The notes: generated by a model not told the origin, from the letters alone. Shown: positions 35,323 through 45,702, counted from the stretch's first letter. The stretch is 64,000 nucleotides of DNA from Pseudomonas abieticivorans (GCF_023509015.1 NZ_CP094975.1:1185501-1249500); one strand, 5' to 3'. Translations and numbers: made by a program.

Positions 35323-35997
35323 TCAGAAATAACGGGTTGGGTCGCTCACACCGGCCGCGGCAAAGCCTTCGGCACGCAGGCGGCAGCTGTCACATTTGCC
35401 ACAGGCACGGCCTTCGTCGTCGGCCTGGTAGCACGACACGGTTTGGCTGTAGTCCACGCCCAGGCGCACGCCAGCCTTGACGATGTCGGCCTTGCTGAGC
35501 ATTTGCAGCGGGGCCTGGATGGTGAAGCCCTGGCCTTCCACGCCGGCTTTGGTGGCCAGGTTGGCCATGCGCTCGAAGGCTTCGACGAACTCGGGGCGGC
35601 AGTCCGGGTAGCCGGAGTAGTCCACGGCGTTCACGCCGATGAAGATGTCGCGCGCACCCAATACTTCGGCCCAGCCCAGCGCCAAGGACAGGAACACGGT
35701 GTTGCGTGCAGGGACATAAGTGACAGGGATGCCTTCGCCCAGGGTTTCCGGTACGTCGATGCTGCTGTCGGTCAGGGCCGAGCCGCCGATGCCGTTCAGG
35801 TTCAGGCCGATCACCTTGTGCTCGACCACGTTACGCTCGCGGGCCACGCGGGCGGCGGCGTCGAGTTCAGCGCGGTGGCGCTGGCCGTAGTCGAAGCTCA
35901 TGGTGTAGCAGCTGTAGCCATCGGCTTGGGCCATGGCCACCACGGTGGCCGAATCCAGGCCGCCGGACAGGAGGATGACTGCTCTTTTTTCGGTCAT
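35323..35997 (-). CDS. queC: 7-cyano-7-deazaguanine synthase
   Basis: 224 residues. The ATP-pyrophosphatase P-loop [18 protein letters not shown] is at residues 6-23. The C-terminal zinc site is formed by [20 protein letters not shown]. It converts 7-carboxy-7-deazaguanine to preQ0 in queuosine synthesis, directly after QueE, whose gene lies upstream on the same strand across a REPIN. Length is normal for the family. Confidence 0.96.
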   Translation of the reverse strand: MTEKRAVILLSGGLDSATVVAMAQADGYSCYTMSFDYGQRHRAELDAAARVARERNVVEHKVIGLNLNGIGGSALTDSSIDVPETLGEGIPVTYVPARNTVFLSLALGWAEVLGARDIFIGVNAVDYSGYPDCRPEFVEAFERMANLATKAGVEGQGFTIQAPLQMLSKADIVKAGVRLGVDYSQTVSCYQADDEGRACGKCDSCRLRAEGFAAAGVSDPTRYF

Positions 35998-36026
35998 GTC
36001 GTTTGATCTCGATAGGGGGTGAGGCC

Positions 36027-36081
36027 TTCGCGGATAATTCCGCTCCTACGAGGGTTCGGTAGGAGCGGATTTATCCGCGAA
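36027..36081. repeat. REPIN between queE and queC
   Basis: Arms TTCGCGGATAATTCCGCTCC-TAC (36027-36049) and its near-perfect inverse (36059-36081), differing at one base, around a 9-base spacer. Same family as the element at 45594-45652. Confidence 0.9.
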
Positions 36082-36100
36082 CCAGTCAACGCGGTTTCGG

Positions 36101-36748
36101 TCAGCGGCCCGGCTCGTCGTCCCAAAGGATTTTATGCAGCTGCATCTGCAAGCGCACGGGCAGGTTGTCGGCGACGATCCAGTCGGCCAGGTCGCGGGCG
36201 CTGAGTTGGTCTTTGCTGGGCGAAAACAGTACTTCGCCGGCACGCCGGTCGAGGCCGAACTGGATCAGCTTGGACACCGCCCAATCGTAGTCTTCCCGCG
36301 AGCACAGCACGAATTTGACCTGGTCGTTAGCGGTCAACAGCTCGATGTTTTCGTAGCGGTTGCGGTGCGCTTCCAGGGAGCCTGGTGTTTTCAGGTCCAG
36401 TACGCGGCTGGCGCGGGCGTCGACCTTGGAGATGTCCAGGGCGCCGCTGGTTTCCACGGACACTTCGTAGCCGGCATCCAGCAGGCGCTGGATCAACGGG
36501 ATGGCATTGGGCTGGGCCAGCGGCTCGCCGCCGGTGACGCACACGTAGCGCGGACGGAATTCGGCCACTTGCTCAAGCAAGGAGTCCAGGGTGCGAAGCG
36601 TGCCGCCACTGAAGGCGTAGGCGCTGTCGCAATATTGGCAGCGCAATGGGCAGCCGGTAAGGCGAACAAAAACTGTCGGCAAGCCGGCGGTGCGAGTCTC
36701 ACCCTGCAACGAGTAGAAGACTTCGGTGATACGTAATGTGTCTTGCAT
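36101..36748 (-). CDS. queE: 7-carboxy-7-deazaguanine synthase (radical SAM)
   Basis: 215 residues from the ATG at 36748 (MQDTLRITEVFYSLQGET); an in-frame ATG five codons upstream is also possible. The radical SAM cluster motif is CPLRCQYCDS (C-x3-C-x2-C), preceded by FVRLTGC. GGEPLAQP and VETSGAL are SAM-binding segments. It makes 7-carboxy-7-deazaguanine from carboxytetrahydropterin. It precedes queC on the same strand and is separated from cpoB upstream by the tol-pal terminator. Confidence 0.94.
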   Translation of the reverse strand: MQDTLRITEVFYSLQGETRTAGLPTVFVRLTGCPLRCQYCDSAYAFSGGTLRTLDSLLEQVAEFRPRYVCVTGGEPLAQPNAIPLIQRLLDAGYEVSVETSGALDISKVDARASRVLDLKTPGSLEAHRNRYENIELLTANDQVKFVLCSREDYDWAVSKLIQFGLDRRAGEVLFSPSKDQLSARDLADWIVADNLPVRLQMQLHKILWDDEPGR

Positions 36749-36863
36749 AGGGTCCACGGGCATGACAGCTAAACAGGCTGACCGCCTCCGTTGGGCACTT
36801 CAGGGAACCCGCAAACACGGTGTTCCAAAAAGCGTATTCGAATAAAAGGGCGACAATTCTAAC

Positions 36864-36890
36864 GAAAAAACCCGCGACAAGCGCGGGTTT
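36864..36890 (-). terminator. Intrinsic terminator of the tol-pal operon
   Basis: On the minus strand AAACCCGCG-cttgt-CGCGGGTTTTTT, a 9-bp stem with a T-run, 22 bp beyond the cpoB stop and upstream of queE. Confidence 0.9.
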
Positions 36891-36911
36891 CTTGAGCCTG
36901 GCAGTGCTGCC

Positions 36912-37733
36912 TTACATTTTTTGCAAGTCGCGCTGTGCCAGTTGAGCTGCCGAGGTACCCGGGTATTGGGTCACGACTTGCTGCAAGATGCCTTTGACCT
37001 TGTCGGTATGGCCCAGGCGACGCTCTACATCAGCCAGCTTGTAGAGTGAATCCGGAACCTTGGCATGCTTGGGGTACAGCTGGCTGACTTTGGCGAACGC
37101 TTGCCCGGCGCCTTGCAGGTCACCCTTGGCCAGGTTCACTTCACCCAACCAGTACTGGGCGTTACCCGCGTATTGGCTGTTGGGATATTTGCGCAGGAAG
37201 GCGGTGAAGGCCTGGCTGGCTTTGTCGAAGTCTTTCGCCTTGATCAGGTCGAAAGCGGCATCGTAGTACAGTTTTTCCTTGGCCGGATCACCCGGCTCGC
37301 TGCTGGCCGCCGGCGCTTGCGCGGCTGGGGCAGAAGGCGTACCTGCGGCATTTACATCGCCACTGGCTGGAGAATTCTCGGTAGGCGCGGCGGCCGCAGG
37401 GGCGGTGCCAGCTCCGATACGACGGTCGAGATCCTGATAACGCTCCAGACCTTGCTGTTTAAGCTGCTGGATATCGTTTTGCTGGACTTCAACCTGACCG
37501 CGCAAACGCGCGATGTCTTCCTGCATTTGCTGCAGCTGCATGAACAGCTCGCCCTGTGCCGAGACGGGAGCCGAAGCGCCCCCCCCGGCATAGGCGCCGT
37601 TCGTGCCGTAACCCGCAGGCGGATAACTGCTGCCGTTATTCACGGCGTTGTTATCGACCACAGGAACCTCAGCCCATGCCACGAGTGGCAGGGTGAGAGC
37701 CAGAATAGTTACTACACGACGGCACGTTCGCAT
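36912..37733 (-). CDS. cpoB: Cell division coordinator CpoB (YbgF)
   Basis: 273 residues. It has a signal peptide (MRTCRRVVTILALTLPLVAW-AEVP). A coiled-coil trimerisation segment follows (MQLQQMQEDIARLRGQVEVQ). A Pro/Ala linker is at about 120-150, and TPR repeats (YYDAAFDLIKAKDFDKASQA, YWLGEVNLAKGDL) run to the C-terminus. This periplasmic protein links Tol-Pal to PBP1b-driven septal wall synthesis. It lies 6 bp after pal and closes the operon. Confidence 0.93.
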   Translation of the reverse strand: MRTCRRVVTILALTLPLVAWAEVPVVDNNAVNNGSSYPPAGYGTNGAYAGGGASAPVSAQGELFMQLQQMQEDIARLRGQVEVQQNDIQQLKQQGLERYQDLDRRIGAGTAPAAAAPTENSPASGDVNAAGTPSAPAAQAPAASSEPGDPAKEKLYYDAAFDLIKAKDFDKASQAFTAFLRKYPNSQYAGNAQYWLGEVNLAKGDLQGAGQAFAKVSQLYPKHAKVPDSLYKLADVERRLGHTDKVKGILQQVVTQYPGTSAAQLAQRDLQKM

Positions 37734-37739
37734 GACGAA

Positions 37740-38237
37740 TTACTTACGCAGTTCGACGCGACGGTTTTGAGCCCAGGACTGCTCGTCGTTGCCGGTAGCA
37801 ACTGGACGCTCTTCGCCGTAGGAAACGATTTCCAGCTGTGCAGGCGAAACGCCTTGCAGAACCAGGTAGCGCTGAACGGCTTTAGCACGACGCTCGCCCA
37901 GAGCCATGTTGTACTCACGAGTACCACGTTCGTCGGTGTTGCCTTCCAGTACGACGCGAGCGCCGTTGGCTTTCAGGTCTTTAGCGTGAACATCCAGAGC
38001 GCGCATGGCTTCTGGCTTCAGGTCCGAGCTGTCGTATTCGAAGTAGAAGGTGGTGATTGCGCGCAGAGCAGCTTCTTCGCTCAGGCTGCCATCAACGGCA
38101 CCGGTGTTAGCGCCGTAACCAGCGTTAGGGTCAACAGCGCCTTGACCTGCGTTGTCGCCGCCTTTCGAGGAGCAACCTACAGCTACAGCCATGGCCAGAG
38201 CCAGCGCAGCAAACTTACCAAACTTCAGCATTTCCAT
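37740..38237 (-). CDS. pal: Peptidoglycan-associated lipoprotein Pal (OprL)
   Basis: 165 residues. The signal peptide ends in the lipobox [11 protein letters not shown]. The OmpA-like peptidoglycan-binding domain shows [24 protein letters not shown] lies 9 bases before the ATG at 38237. Pal binds TolB and the murein and is essential for outer membrane constriction. It is known as OprL in P. aeruginosa. It lies 52 bp after tolB. Confidence 0.96.
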   Translation of the reverse strand: MEMLKFGKFAALALAMAVAVGCSSKGGDNAGQGAVDPNAGYGANTGAVDGSLSEEAALRAITTFYFEYDSSDLKPEAMRALDVHAKDLKANGARVVLEGNTDERGTREYNMALGERRAKAVQRYLVLQGVSPAQLEIVSYGEERPVATGNDEQSWAQNRRVELRK

Positions 38238-38289
38238 CGTGAAACTCCTAATGAACCCCAGTGTGTTAAGTACAACGTATAGCGCCGCG

Positions 38290-39591
38290 TCAGTTCAGGT
38301 AAGGGGACCAGGACGGTTCTCTGACTTCGCCTTGAGCGGTAGGAAGCGGGAGCCTCACGCGGCCGTTTAGCGACACGAGCATCAAGACTCCCCGGCCCTG
38401 CTGGCGGGTGGCGTAGATTACCATGGTGCCGTTGGGCGCAACAGTAGGCGACTCATCAAGACTTGAATCAGTTAGGATCTTTACACTGCCGCGTTCAAGA
38501 TCTTGTGCGGCCACCTTGAAGTTGGTGAAGCCATCTTGACGGTGGATCATCACCAGGGTCTTTTCATCGGCCGACAATTTAGGGTTGGCGTTGTAGTTAC
38601 CGATGAAGGTTACACGCTCGGCATTGCCACCGTTCACGCTGGTTTTGTAGATCTGTGGTTTGCCGCCACGGTCAGACGTGAAGTAGATGGTGGAACCGTC
38701 TTTACCCCAGAACGGTTCGGTGTCGATGGCCGGGCTGTTGGTCACGCGGGTCAATTGTCGCGAGGCCAGGTTCATCACGTAGATCTCCGGGTTGCCGTCC
38801 TTGGACAGCACGAATGCCAGGCGGGTGCCGTCCGGCGAGAACGCCGGCGCGCCGTTCAGGCCTTCGAAGTTGGTGATCTGCTCACGGCGACCGGTGTCGA
38901 TGTTCTGGATGAAGATGCGCGGACGCTTCTGCTCGAACGACACGTAGGCAATGCGCTTGGCATCTGGTGCATAACGCGGCGACAGGATCGGCTCGCGCGA
39001 TTGCAGCAGGGTAACCGCGCGCGCACCGTCGTAGTCCGAACGCTGCAGGGTGTAGCGGGTGTTGTTGGTGCTGAAGCGCTCGGCCGTTACATAAAGGAGG
39101 CGAGTGGAGAAAGCGCCCTTGATGCCGGTGAGTTTTTCAAACGACTGGTCGGCGATGTAGTGCGACATGTCGCGCAGTTGATCGACGCTACCCGACACGC
39201 TGCCGGTCAAGACCGGCTGCTGGGTGTTGACGTTCAGCAGTGCGTATTGCACCTGCAGGCGGCCACCGCTAGGCGTGATGCTACCAACCATCACGTATTG
39301 GGCACCGAGTGCCTGCCAATCGCGCCACACCACTTCGCTGGCCTGGGAAGGCGAGCTGATCATGTTCTGCTTGTCGATCGGCGAGTAGTAGCCGGAGTTG
39401 CGCAGGTCGTTGCCGATGATCAGTGCCATGTCTTCGGGCAGCACGGAGCCGCCCTGCAAGCCAAACGGCACGACTGCGATTGGGGTTGCCCGGTCGCTGC
39501 CGCTGGTGACCAGGATGTTCTTTTCATCTGCCTGCGCAATGGCTGTAAAGCAGCACAGCGCGACCAGCAGTCCTCGAAGAAGGTTAATCAC
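38290..39591 (-). CDS. tolB: Tol-Pal periplasmic protein TolB
   Basis: 433 residues with a signal peptide ([21 protein letters not shown]), an N-terminal alpha/beta domain (to about 170) and a six-bladed propeller. Propeller repeats read [41 protein letters not shown] and so on. It connects TolA with Pal. It overlaps the end of tolA by 4 bp and precedes pal. Length normal. Confidence 0.96.
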   Translation of the reverse strand: MINLLRGLLVALCCFTAIAQADEKNILVTSGSDRATPIAVVPFGLQGGSVLPEDMALIIGNDLRNSGYYSPIDKQNMISSPSQASEVVWRDWQALGAQYVMVGSITPSGGRLQVQYALLNVNTQQPVLTGSVSGSVDQLRDMSHYIADQSFEKLTGIKGAFSTRLLYVTAERFSTNNTRYTLQRSDYDGARAVTLLQSREPILSPRYAPDAKRIAYVSFEQKRPRIFIQNIDTGRREQITNFEGLNGAPAFSPDGTRLAFVLSKDGNPEIYVMNLASRQLTRVTNSPAIDTEPFWGKDGSTIYFTSDRGGKPQIYKTSVNGGNAERVTFIGNYNANPKLSADEKTLVMIHRQDGFTNFKVAAQDLERGSVKILTDSSLDESPTVAPNGTMVIYATRQQGRGVLMLVSLNGRVRLPLPTAQGEVREPSWSPYLN

Positions 39592-40664
39592 AAGGCTAGG
39601 TCCTCAGGTGTAAATGTCATCTTGAATGAGCGATAGGGGTTGAAATCAGCTGGCTTCAAACCCTGCATTTCCGTTAACCGACCAATGTTCTTGACGGCGG
39701 CCATGGCCGAGGCATCGAAAGGTCCATCACCGCTGGACTTGGCGACACTCACATTCGTAACGGTGCCATCGGGCAACATGTTGATCTGCAGCACCACAGT
39801 CATGTTCTTGCGAGCTGAAGGTGGACGCGCCCAGCCTTCGGCTGCGCGGGAACGGATCAGGTCGTCGAAATCGCCTGCGGTTTGATCACCCTTCTCGTCC
39901 GCCAAAGCCTGTTGACGCTCGGGCTTGTCGGAGAGCAGGTCGGCCAGTGCCTGCGCCTTCTTGTCTTCCAGTGCCTTGCGTGCCGCGTCCTGGGACTTCT
40001 TCTTGGCAGCATCGGCAGCAGCGGCTTTTTTCGCGTCTTCGGCGGCTTTCTTTTTCGCCTCTTGCGCGATTTCAGCTTTCTTGGCGTCGTCCGCGACTTT
40101 CTTCTTCGCGTCTTCGGCGGCTTTCTTGGCGTCGGCAGCCGCTTTTTTGGCGTCTTCCTCAGCTTTTTCCTTCGCGTCTTCCTCGGCCTTTTTCTTCGCT
40201 ATGTCGGCCTGCTCGGCTTTTTTGGCGTCGGCGGCTTTCTTGGCGTCGTCGGCTTTTTTCGCGTCGTCGGCCTTTTTGGCTTCTTGCTCGGCCTTCTTGG
40301 CGTCGTCAGCCTTTTTGGCTTCCTGGGCCTTTTGAGCGGTTTCCTCTTTCTTTTGTTCCGCAGCCTTCTCGGCTTCTTCCTGCTTCTCCTGCTCGACCTT
40401 TTTCTGTTCCATCTGCTCGACTTCGGTCTGGCGCGCGGCGGTCTTCTTCGCCTCCCCGGCAATCTTCTGATTGGTCTGGGTGGTGGCCTGGCTTTTCGAT
40501 TTGAGCTGGTACAGGGTCGCCTGGACGATCGGCTTGGCCGGCGGCAGGTCTGGAGCAAAGGCAAAGCTGACGAACAGCATGCCAAAGATCAGGACGTGCA
40601 AAGCAACGGCCCAGACACTGGGCCAGAAGTAGCTTTCCGAGGCGGAGGGCTCTCGTTGTCGCAT
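39588..40664 (-). CDS. tolA: Cell envelope protein TolA
   Basis: 358 residues: one N-terminal transmembrane helix ([19 protein letters not shown]), then a long Lys/Ala/Glu helix of about 60-240 made of KKAEEDAKK- and [12 protein letters not shown] short repeats. The globular C-terminal domain (about 260-358) carries TonB-like [20 protein letters not shown]. The repeat DNA is internally redundant and a natural site of length variation. It overlaps tolR by one base (TGATG) and tolB by four. Confidence 0.95.
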   Translation of the reverse strand: MRQREPSASESYFWPSVWAVALHVLIFGMLFVSFAFAPDLPPAKPIVQATLYQLKSKSQATTQTNQKIAGEAKKTAARQTEVEQMEQKKVEQEKQEEAEKAAEQKKEETAQKAQEAKKADDAKKAEQEAKKADDAKKADDAKKAADAKKAEQADIAKKKAEEDAKEKAEEDAKKAAADAKKAAEDAKKKVADDAKKAEIAQEAKKKAAEDAKKAAAADAAKKKSQDAARKALEDKKAQALADLLSDKPERQQALADEKGDQTAGDFDDLIRSRAAEGWARPPSARKNMTVVLQINMLPDGTVTNVSVAKSSGDGPFDASAMAAVKNIGRLTEMQGLKPADFNPYRSFKMTFTPEDLAL

Positions 40665-41116
40665 CAGGGCGCCTCGGTGATCAAGCCAACGTTACCGACA
40701 CCCGCCTTTTGCAACCCGCCCATGGCACCCATCACGGCACCGTAGTCCACGGTCTTGTCGCCGCGGATGAACACCTGGGTGCGCTTGCCGCCTTCGTTGC
40801 CGGCACGGATGATCTTGGTCACCGCATCGGTCATCTGCGGCAGGGTCATGGCGCGGTCTTGCTGCTTGTCGGTGTCGACTTCGCTGCCAAGGTTCCAGTA
40901 GTAGGTCTTGTCAGCCTTGATCGAAATGGTCAGGACCTGAGTGTTGTTGTCCTGCGGCAAGGCTTCGCTGGAAACCTTGGGCAGGTCGACTTTCACGCCC
41001 TGGTTGAGCATCGGTGCGGTCACCATGAAGATAACCAGCAGTACCAACATCACGTCGATGTAAGGCACCACGTTCATCTCGGCGACCGGCTTGCGTTTGT
41101 GGCGAACTCGGGCCAT
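40664..41116 (-). CDS. tolR: Tol-Pal proton channel subunit TolR
   Basis: 150 residues, ExbD/TolR family: one transmembrane helix with the critical Asp in VVPYIDVMLVLLVIFMVTAP, then a periplasmic domain (VDLPKVSSEALPQDNNTQVL). It couples proton flow to TolA together with TolQ. It lies 13 bp after tolQ and is coupled to tolA by one-base overlap. Confidence 0.96.
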   Translation of the reverse strand: MARVRHKRKPVAEMNVVPYIDVMLVLLVIFMVTAPMLNQGVKVDLPKVSSEALPQDNNTQVLTISIKADKTYYWNLGSEVDTDKQQDRAMTLPQMTDAVTKIIRAGNEGGKRTQVFIRGDKTVDYGAVMGAMGGLQKAGVGNVGLITEAP

Positions 41117-41129
41117 GGGGTTTACCTGC

Positions 41130-41825
41130 TCACTCTTCGCTGGTGTGCACTTTACGGTGCAAAATGGCCTGGAACTCGTCAGCGAACGTGTAGTAACGGC
41201 TGATCAAGGTTTCGCTGCGAGCGGTGAAACGGTTGTACGCGATAACCGCCGGGATCGCCGCGAACAGGCCGATGGCGGTGGCCACCAGTGCTTCGGAAAT
41301 ACCAGGGGCAACGGTGGCCAGGGTGGCTTGCTGGGCAGTCGCCAGGCCGCGGAAGGAGTTCATGATGCCCCACACGGTACCGAACAGGCCGATGTAGGGG
41401 CTGACCGAACCGACGGTGGCGAGAAACGGCAGGCTTTGCTCCAGCTTCTCTTCTTCACGCGAGACGGCAACGCGCATGGCACGGCCCACGCCTTCCATGA
41501 CCGCGTCCGGGTCCACGCCCGGTTGCTGGCGCAGACGGGAGAATTCCTTGAAGCCGGCACGGAACACTTGTTCCACGCCCGAATCCGGGTCCGGGTTGCT
41601 GCCTGCCTGGCGGTACAGCTTGGACAGGTCGATGCCCGACCAGAAGCGCTCTTCGAAAGCCTCCAGGGCACGGCGGCCAGCGCGAATCATGGTGCTGCGC
41701 TGAAAAATCATGACCCACGATGTCACCGATGCAGCAATCAGAATCAGCATCACCAGCTGTACGACGATACTGGCATTGCTGACCAAGCTCCACATGGAGG
41801 AATGGTCGACGGCGTTAGCTTCCAC
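41130..41825 (-). CDS. tolQ: Tol-Pal proton channel subunit TolQ
   Basis: 231 residues, MotA/TolQ/ExbB family. Three transmembrane helices: near residue 20-40 (IVVQLVMLILIAASVTSWVM), near 140 (PYIGLFGTVWGIMNSFRGLA), and near 175 (TAIGLFAAIPAVIAYNRFTA). It energises TolA. It starts 2 bp after ybgC and precedes tolR. Confidence 0.96.
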   Translation of the reverse strand: MEANAVDHSSMWSLVSNASIVVQLVMLILIAASVTSWVMIFQRSTMIRAGRRALEAFEERFWSGIDLSKLYRQAGSNPDPDSGVEQVFRAGFKEFSRLRQQPGVDPDAVMEGVGRAMRVAVSREEEKLEQSLPFLATVGSVSPYIGLFGTVWGIMNSFRGLATAQQATLATVAPGISEALVATAIGLFAAIPAVIAYNRFTARSETLISRYYTFADEFQAILHRKVHTSEE

Positions 41826-41827
41826 GC

Positions 41828-42283
41828 TTAATCTCCTGCTATTGAGTGTGTACCCGGGCCGCTTGCGTCGGCGAAGGCCGCCCGCAAGGCTTCTGGGATG
41901 GCCCGGGGTTTGAAATTATCGGCGCGCACGCAGGCCACCAAAAACTGCCCTTCGCAGAGCAGCACATCATCCGCTACCCGCCTGACCTGCTGTTTGAAGC
42001 GCAGGCTGGCACGGTTCAATTCAATTACTTGCGCACTGACCGACAACTCGTCGTCCAGGCGCGCCGGCACGTGGTAACGCGCCTCACTGGAGTGCACGAC
42101 GAACAACAGGTTCTCATGCACCAGAGCCGACTGGACAAAGCCCAGCGCCCGCAGCCTTTCGGTGCGAGCCCGCTCCATGAACTTGAGGTAATTGACGTAG
42201 TAAACGACGCCGCCGGCATCGGTGTCCTCGTAATAGACGCGACAGCGATGTGCGAACGGCCCAACCCCATTTTGCGCGCGCAT
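41828..42283 (-). CDS. ybgC: Acyl-CoA thioesterase YbgC
   Basis: 151 residues, hot-dog fold. The catalytic signature [20 protein letters not shown] contains the conserved Asp/Thr-Asp, followed by [13 protein letters not shown]. It is the first gene of the tol-pal operon in most proteobacteria and hydrolyses acyl-CoA or acyl-ACP, linking to phospholipid metabolism. It is followed after 2 bp by tolQ. Upstream (42284-42428) is a 145-bp gap after ruvB. Confidence 0.95.
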   Translation of the reverse strand: MRAQNGVGPFAHRCRVYYEDTDAGGVVYYVNYLKFMERARTERLRALGFVQSALVHENLLFVVHSSEARYHVPARLDDELSVSAQVIELNRASLRFKQQVRRVADDVLLCEGQFLVACVRADNFKPRAIPEALRAAFADASGPGTHSIAGD

Positions 42284-42428
42284 ACTCTAGTGCTTACTCC
42301 TCAGGTTGCCAATCCGCCCAGGCAACTGTTTTTGCATGGTTTTTGTCACTTTTTACGCCGTCACCGAACTTGATCTGCCCTGTGACCACAAAAACCCCGA
42401 ATAAATCAGCCACATGCTGGCTTTTTAA

Positions 42429-43475
42429 TCACTTCCCGACAGATCGCCCGCGGCCATTGTCGCCCAGGCGGCCCGGGATGTTCAAGCCAAAGTGCAGGTA
42501 GGCATGGCGCGTGACCACCCGCCCCCGCGGTGTGCGCATGATATAGCCTTGCTGGATCAGATAGGGTTCCAGTACGTCCTCGATGGTGTGCCGCTCTTCA
42601 CTGATGGCCGCAGCCAGGCTGTCGACGCCCACCGGGCCTCCGTCGAACTTCTCGATCATGGTCAACAACAGGCGCCGGTCGGAGTGGTCGAAACCGCGCT
42701 CGTCGACGTCCAGCAGGTTCAGCGCAAGGTCGGCGATGGGCTTGGTGATGTGGCCCTTGCCACGCACTTCGGCAAAATCGCGCACCCGACGCAACAGGCG
42801 GTTGGCGATACGCGGCGTACCGCGTGCACGACGAGCGATTTCGAAGGCGCCTTCGTCTTCGATCGGCAAGCCCAGAATGCCGGCCGAACGGATGACGATG
42901 GTCGCCAAATCCGCCGTGCTGTAGAACTCCAGGCGCTGGACGATACCGAAGCGATCACGCAGCGGGTTGGTGAGCATGCCAGCCCGGGTGGTGGCACCGA
43001 CCAGGGTGAACGGCGGCAGGTCGAGCTTGATGGAGCGGGCGGCCGGGCCTTCGCCGATCATGATGTCCAGCTGGAAGTCTTCCATGGCCGGGTACAGCAC
43101 TTCCTCGACGATGGGCGACAGGCGATGAATCTCATCGATGAACAGCACATCGTGCGGCTCAAGGTTGGTCAGCATCGCCGCCAGGTCGCCGGGGCGTTCC
43201 AGCACCGGGCCCGAGGTGCTCTTGATCGACACGCCCATTTCCTGGGCGATGATGTTGGCCAGGGTGGTTTTGCCCAGCCCCGGCGGGCCGAAGATCAGGG
43301 TGTGGTCCAGGGATTCGCTGCGCCCGCGGGCGGCCTGGATGAACAACTCCATCTGTTCGCGCACCGTGGGCTGGCCGATGTAATCGGCCAGGCTCAACGG
43401 GCGAATCGCGCGGTCTTGCTGCTCTTCGCGGTCGCGCCCGGTGGTGGCGGCAATCAGTCGGTCGGCTTCAATCAC
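42429..43475 (-). CDS. ruvB: Holliday junction branch migration ATPase RuvB
   Basis: 348 residues. AAA+ motor with Walker [11 protein letters not shown], Walker [11 protein letters not shown], sensor and arginine-finger region ([19 protein letters not shown]) and C-terminal winged helix ([20 protein letters not shown]). It forms hexameric rings that drive branch migration with RuvA. It directly abuts ruvA. Length normal. Confidence 0.97.
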   Translation of the reverse strand: MIEADRLIAATTGRDREEQQDRAIRPLSLADYIGQPTVREQMELFIQAARGRSESLDHTLIFGPPGLGKTTLANIIAQEMGVSIKSTSGPVLERPGDLAAMLTNLEPHDVLFIDEIHRLSPIVEEVLYPAMEDFQLDIMIGEGPAARSIKLDLPPFTLVGATTRAGMLTNPLRDRFGIVQRLEFYSTADLATIVIRSAGILGLPIEDEGAFEIARRARGTPRIANRLLRRVRDFAEVRGKGHITKPIADLALNLLDVDERGFDHSDRRLLLTMIEKFDGGPVGVDSLAAAISEERHTIEDVLEPYLIQQGYIMRTPRGRVVTRHAYLHFGLNIPGRLGDNGRGRSVGK

Positions 43476-44084
43476 TTAAATCATTCCCTTCAGGGCTCGG
43501 CGAATCAAATCTTCACTGCTCAGGCCCTTGGCATTGATCGCGCCGACGGCCTTGCTTGCTTCCTGGGGCTTGTAGCCCAGGGAAATCAGTGCACTGACCG
43601 CGTCGTTCTCGGCGGTCGCCACCGGTGGCGCGGTGTTCGGCCCGGTCGGCATCAGTTCAAACATGCTCGGCGCCGCTTCCCACGACTTGAAGCGGTCCTT
43701 GAGCTCGACCAGCAAGCGCTCGGCGGTTTTCTTGCCAACGCCTGGCACCTTGACCAGGGCCGAGGTGTCCTGGGCCGCCACGCAGCGCACCAGTTCGTCT
43801 ACTTCCAGGCTGGACATCAACGCCAGGGCCAGTTTCGGGCCCACGCCATTGAGGCGGATCAGCTCTCGGAAGAACTCGCGCTCACGCCGTTCGAAGAAGC
43901 CGTAGAGTAACTGAGCATCCTCACGCACGACCAAGTGGGTGTGCAAGGTGACCGGCTGCCCGACCGGCGGCAAACGATACAGCGTGGTCATGGGCACTTC
44001 CAGCTCATAGCCCAGGCCGTTGACATCCAGAATCAGGTGCGGCGGCTGCTTCTCAGCCAGGGTACCGCGCAAGCGTCCAATCAC
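43476..44084 (-). CDS. ruvA: Holliday junction binding protein RuvA
   Basis: 202 residues from a GTG at 44084 (read [13 protein letters not shown]). I prefer it to the ATG at 44105 because the family begins at IGRLRG and AAAGGA lies 8-9 bases before the GTG. The OB-fold is followed by helix-hairpin-helix motifs ([14 protein letters not shown] and [16 protein letters not shown]) and the C-terminal RuvB-binding domain ([15 protein letters not shown]). It holds the four-way junction for RuvB. It is 74 bp after ruvC, with a hairpin and T-run in between. Confidence 0.95.
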   Translation of the reverse strand: MIGRLRGTLAEKQPPHLILDVNGLGYELEVPMTTLYRLPPVGQPVTLHTHLVVREDAQLLYGFFERREREFFRELIRLNGVGPKLALALMSSLEVDELVRCVAAQDTSALVKVPGVGKKTAERLLVELKDRFKSWEAAPSMFELMPTGPNTAPPVATAENDAVSALISLGYKPQEASKAVGAINAKGLSSEDLIRRALKGMI

Positions 44085-44105
44085 GTTCAGATCCTTTATC
44101 GCCAT

Positions 44106-44129
44106 AAAAGCAGGTCTGAGCCGACCTGC
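44106..44129 (-). terminator. Hairpin with short T-run between ruvC and ruvA
   Basis: On the minus strand GCAGGTC-ggctca-GACCTGC followed by TTTTATGG. It ends about 20 bases before the ruvA GTG start. It is a weak terminator or attenuator that would lower ruvAB relative to ruvC. Confidence 0.6.
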
Positions 44130-44158
44130 CAGTAAAAAAGTATTAGCCCATGATGCTA

Positions 44159-44683
44159 TCAGAGTCGCAGGCGCCCGCCCCGACTACGCGCTGTCGTCAG
44201 CCCATGTGGGATCAGGCTGGAACGGGTGTGGGCATGCGTGAGGGCAATCGCCAAGGCGTCGGAGGCGTCGATCTGCGGCTTTTGCGTAAGCTTGAGCAAG
44301 TGCATGACCATCATCTGTACCTGCTCTTTGTTGGCACCACCGGTGCCGACCACCGCCTGCTTGACCTGGGTGGCACTGTACTCGGCAATCTCCAACCCCT
44401 CTTCCGCGGCCGCGACGATGGCCGCACCACGGGCCTGGCCGAGCTTGAGCGCAGAGTCGGCGTTGCGTGCCATGAACACCCGCTCGATGCCCATGGTCAC
44501 CGGCTTGTAGGTCTGGATGACCTCGCGCACGCCGCGAAACACGATTTGCAGGCGATCGTGCAACTCGCCCGCGCCGGTGCGGATACAACCAGACGCCACG
44601 TACTCGCAGCCACGGCCGGTATCGCGAACGATGCCGTAACCGGTGATCCGGGAGCCTGGGTCGATCCCAAGAATAAGCGTCAT
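44159..44683 (-). CDS. ruvC: Holliday junction resolvase RuvC
   Basis: 174 residues. RNase H-like fold with the first catalytic Asp in [15 protein letters not shown] and further acidic residues in [11 protein letters not shown] and [15 protein letters not shown]. It cleaves the junction held by RuvAB. It lies on the same strand as yebC (upstream) and ruvA (downstream), with hairpins on both sides. Confidence 0.96.
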   Translation of the reverse strand: MTLILGIDPGSRITGYGIVRDTGRGCEYVASGCIRTGAGELHDRLQIVFRGVREVIQTYKPVTMGIERVFMARNADSALKLGQARGAAIVAAAEEGLEIAEYSATQVKQAVVGTGGANKEQVQMMVMHLLKLTQKPQIDASDALAIALTHAHTRSSLIPHGLTTARSRGGRLRL

Positions 44684-44731
44684 AAATCGTGTTGCTCGCT
44701 AAGGGCGCATCTGCACGCCCGCTGAATGGCA

Positions 44732-44781
44732 GAAGCCGAAGCCGGTGGGCTGCATCATCGCAACCTACCGGCTTCGGCTTC
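44732..44781. repeat. 18-bp inverted repeat between yebC and ruvC
   Basis: GAAGCCGAAGCCGGTGGG (44732-44749) against CCTACCGGCTTCGGCTTC (44764-44781), 17 pairs plus one G-T wobble around 14 bases. No T-run. It is probably an mRNA 3'-end hairpin of yebC. Confidence 0.75.
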
Positions 44782-44802
44782 AAGCGTGAAACAGGCAATG
44801 GG

Positions 44803-45549
44803 TCAGCCGAGCTGCTCCATCACCTCCTGCGGGATATCGGCGTTGGAGTAGACGTTTTGCACGTCGTCCAGGTCTTCGAGCATGTCGATCAGCTTGAGGA
44901 CTTTTTCCGCACCTTCAAGGTCCAGTTCGGCGCTGGTGGTCGGCAACATCACGATCTCGGCGTCGCTGGCCTTGAAACCGGCCGCCTCCAGGGCATTGCC
45001 TACCGCATAAAAGCCGGCAAACGAGGTAAACACGTCGATCGAGCCGTCTTCGTTGGTGACCACGTCATCGGCATCGGCCTCCATGGCCGCTTCCATCAGC
45101 GCGTCTTCGTCCACGCCCGGGGCGAAAGAGATTTGGCCCTTGCGCTCGAACAGGTACGCCACCGAACCATCGGTGCCCAGGTTGCCGCCACACTTGCTGA
45201 ACGCATGGCGCACGGCTGCGGCGGTACGGTTGCGGTTGTCGGTCATGCACTCGACCATGACCGCCACGCCACCCGGGCCATAGCCTTCGTAGCTGAGCTC
45301 TTCAACGTCATCGCTGCCGGCAGCGCCAGTACCACGCGCCACCGCACGGTCGATGATGTCACGGCTCATGTTGGCGCCCAGCGCCTTGTCCAGGGCCAGA
45401 CGCAGCCGTGGGTTGGAGCCTGGATCACCGCCGCCGGCACGGGCGGCGACGGTCAGTTCACGAATCCACTTGGTGAAGATCTTGCCGCGCTTGGCATCCT
45501 GACGTTCTTTGCGGTGCTTGATGTTCGCCCACTTGGAATGACCCGCCAT
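44803..45549 (-). CDS. yebC: YebC/PmpR-family protein
   Basis: 248 residues with the invariant opening [20 protein letters not shown] and the three-domain YebC layout. Members were described as transcription regulators (PmpR represses the pqsR quorum gene in P. aeruginosa) and more recently some as translation factors for proline stretches. It precedes ruvC, a typical context. The upstream side is a REPIN and the aspS terminator. Confidence 0.94.
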   Translation of the reverse strand: MAGHSKWANIKHRKERQDAKRGKIFTKWIRELTVAARAGGGDPGSNPRLRLALDKALGANMSRDIIDRAVARGTGAAGSDDVEELSYEGYGPGGVAVMVECMTDNRNRTAAAVRHAFSKCGGNLGTDGSVAYLFERKGQISFAPGVDEDALMEAAMEADADDVVTNEDGSIDVFTSFAGFYAVGNALEAAGFKASDAEIVMLPTTSAELDLEGAEKVLKLIDMLEDLDDVQNVYSNADIPQEVMEQLG

Positions 45550-45593
45550 AACTAACTCCGTCGTTCTTTTTTTCAGACATTTGCGGTAACTGG

Positions 45594-45652
45594 TTTGCGG
45601 ATAAATCCGCTCCTACGGGGTGTGCTGTTGTAGGAGCGGATTTATCCGCGAA
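45594..45652. repeat. REPIN between aspS and yebC
   Basis: Arms of 23 bases at 45594-45616 and 45630-45652 with the core GGATAAATCCGCTCCTAC, one mismatch near the outer edge, and a 13-base spacer. Same family as 36027-36081. Confidence 0.92.
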
Positions 45653-45666
45653 CCAGGCGCCGCAAC

Positions 45667-45690
45667 AAAAAGCGCATCCTGGGATGCGCT
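45667..45690 (-). terminator. Intrinsic terminator of aspS
   Basis: On the minus strand GCGCATCC-ca-GGATGCGC followed by TTTTTG, 13 bp beyond the aspS stop. Confidence 0.85.
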
Positions 45691-45702
45691 CTTGTTCAGC
45701 CC

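Noticed and set aside
36027..36081. Short spaced repeats considered as a CRISPR array (here and at 18048, 25632, 45594)
   Set aside because: Each is a single inverted pair, not a series of direct repeats with unique spacers, and no cas genes are present.
39821..40745. Long plus-strand frames opposite tolA, rich in Phe/Leu/Arg/Ser
   Set aside because: They arise from the repetitive Lys/Ala/Glu codons of tolA read on the other strand. No start site or family resemblance.
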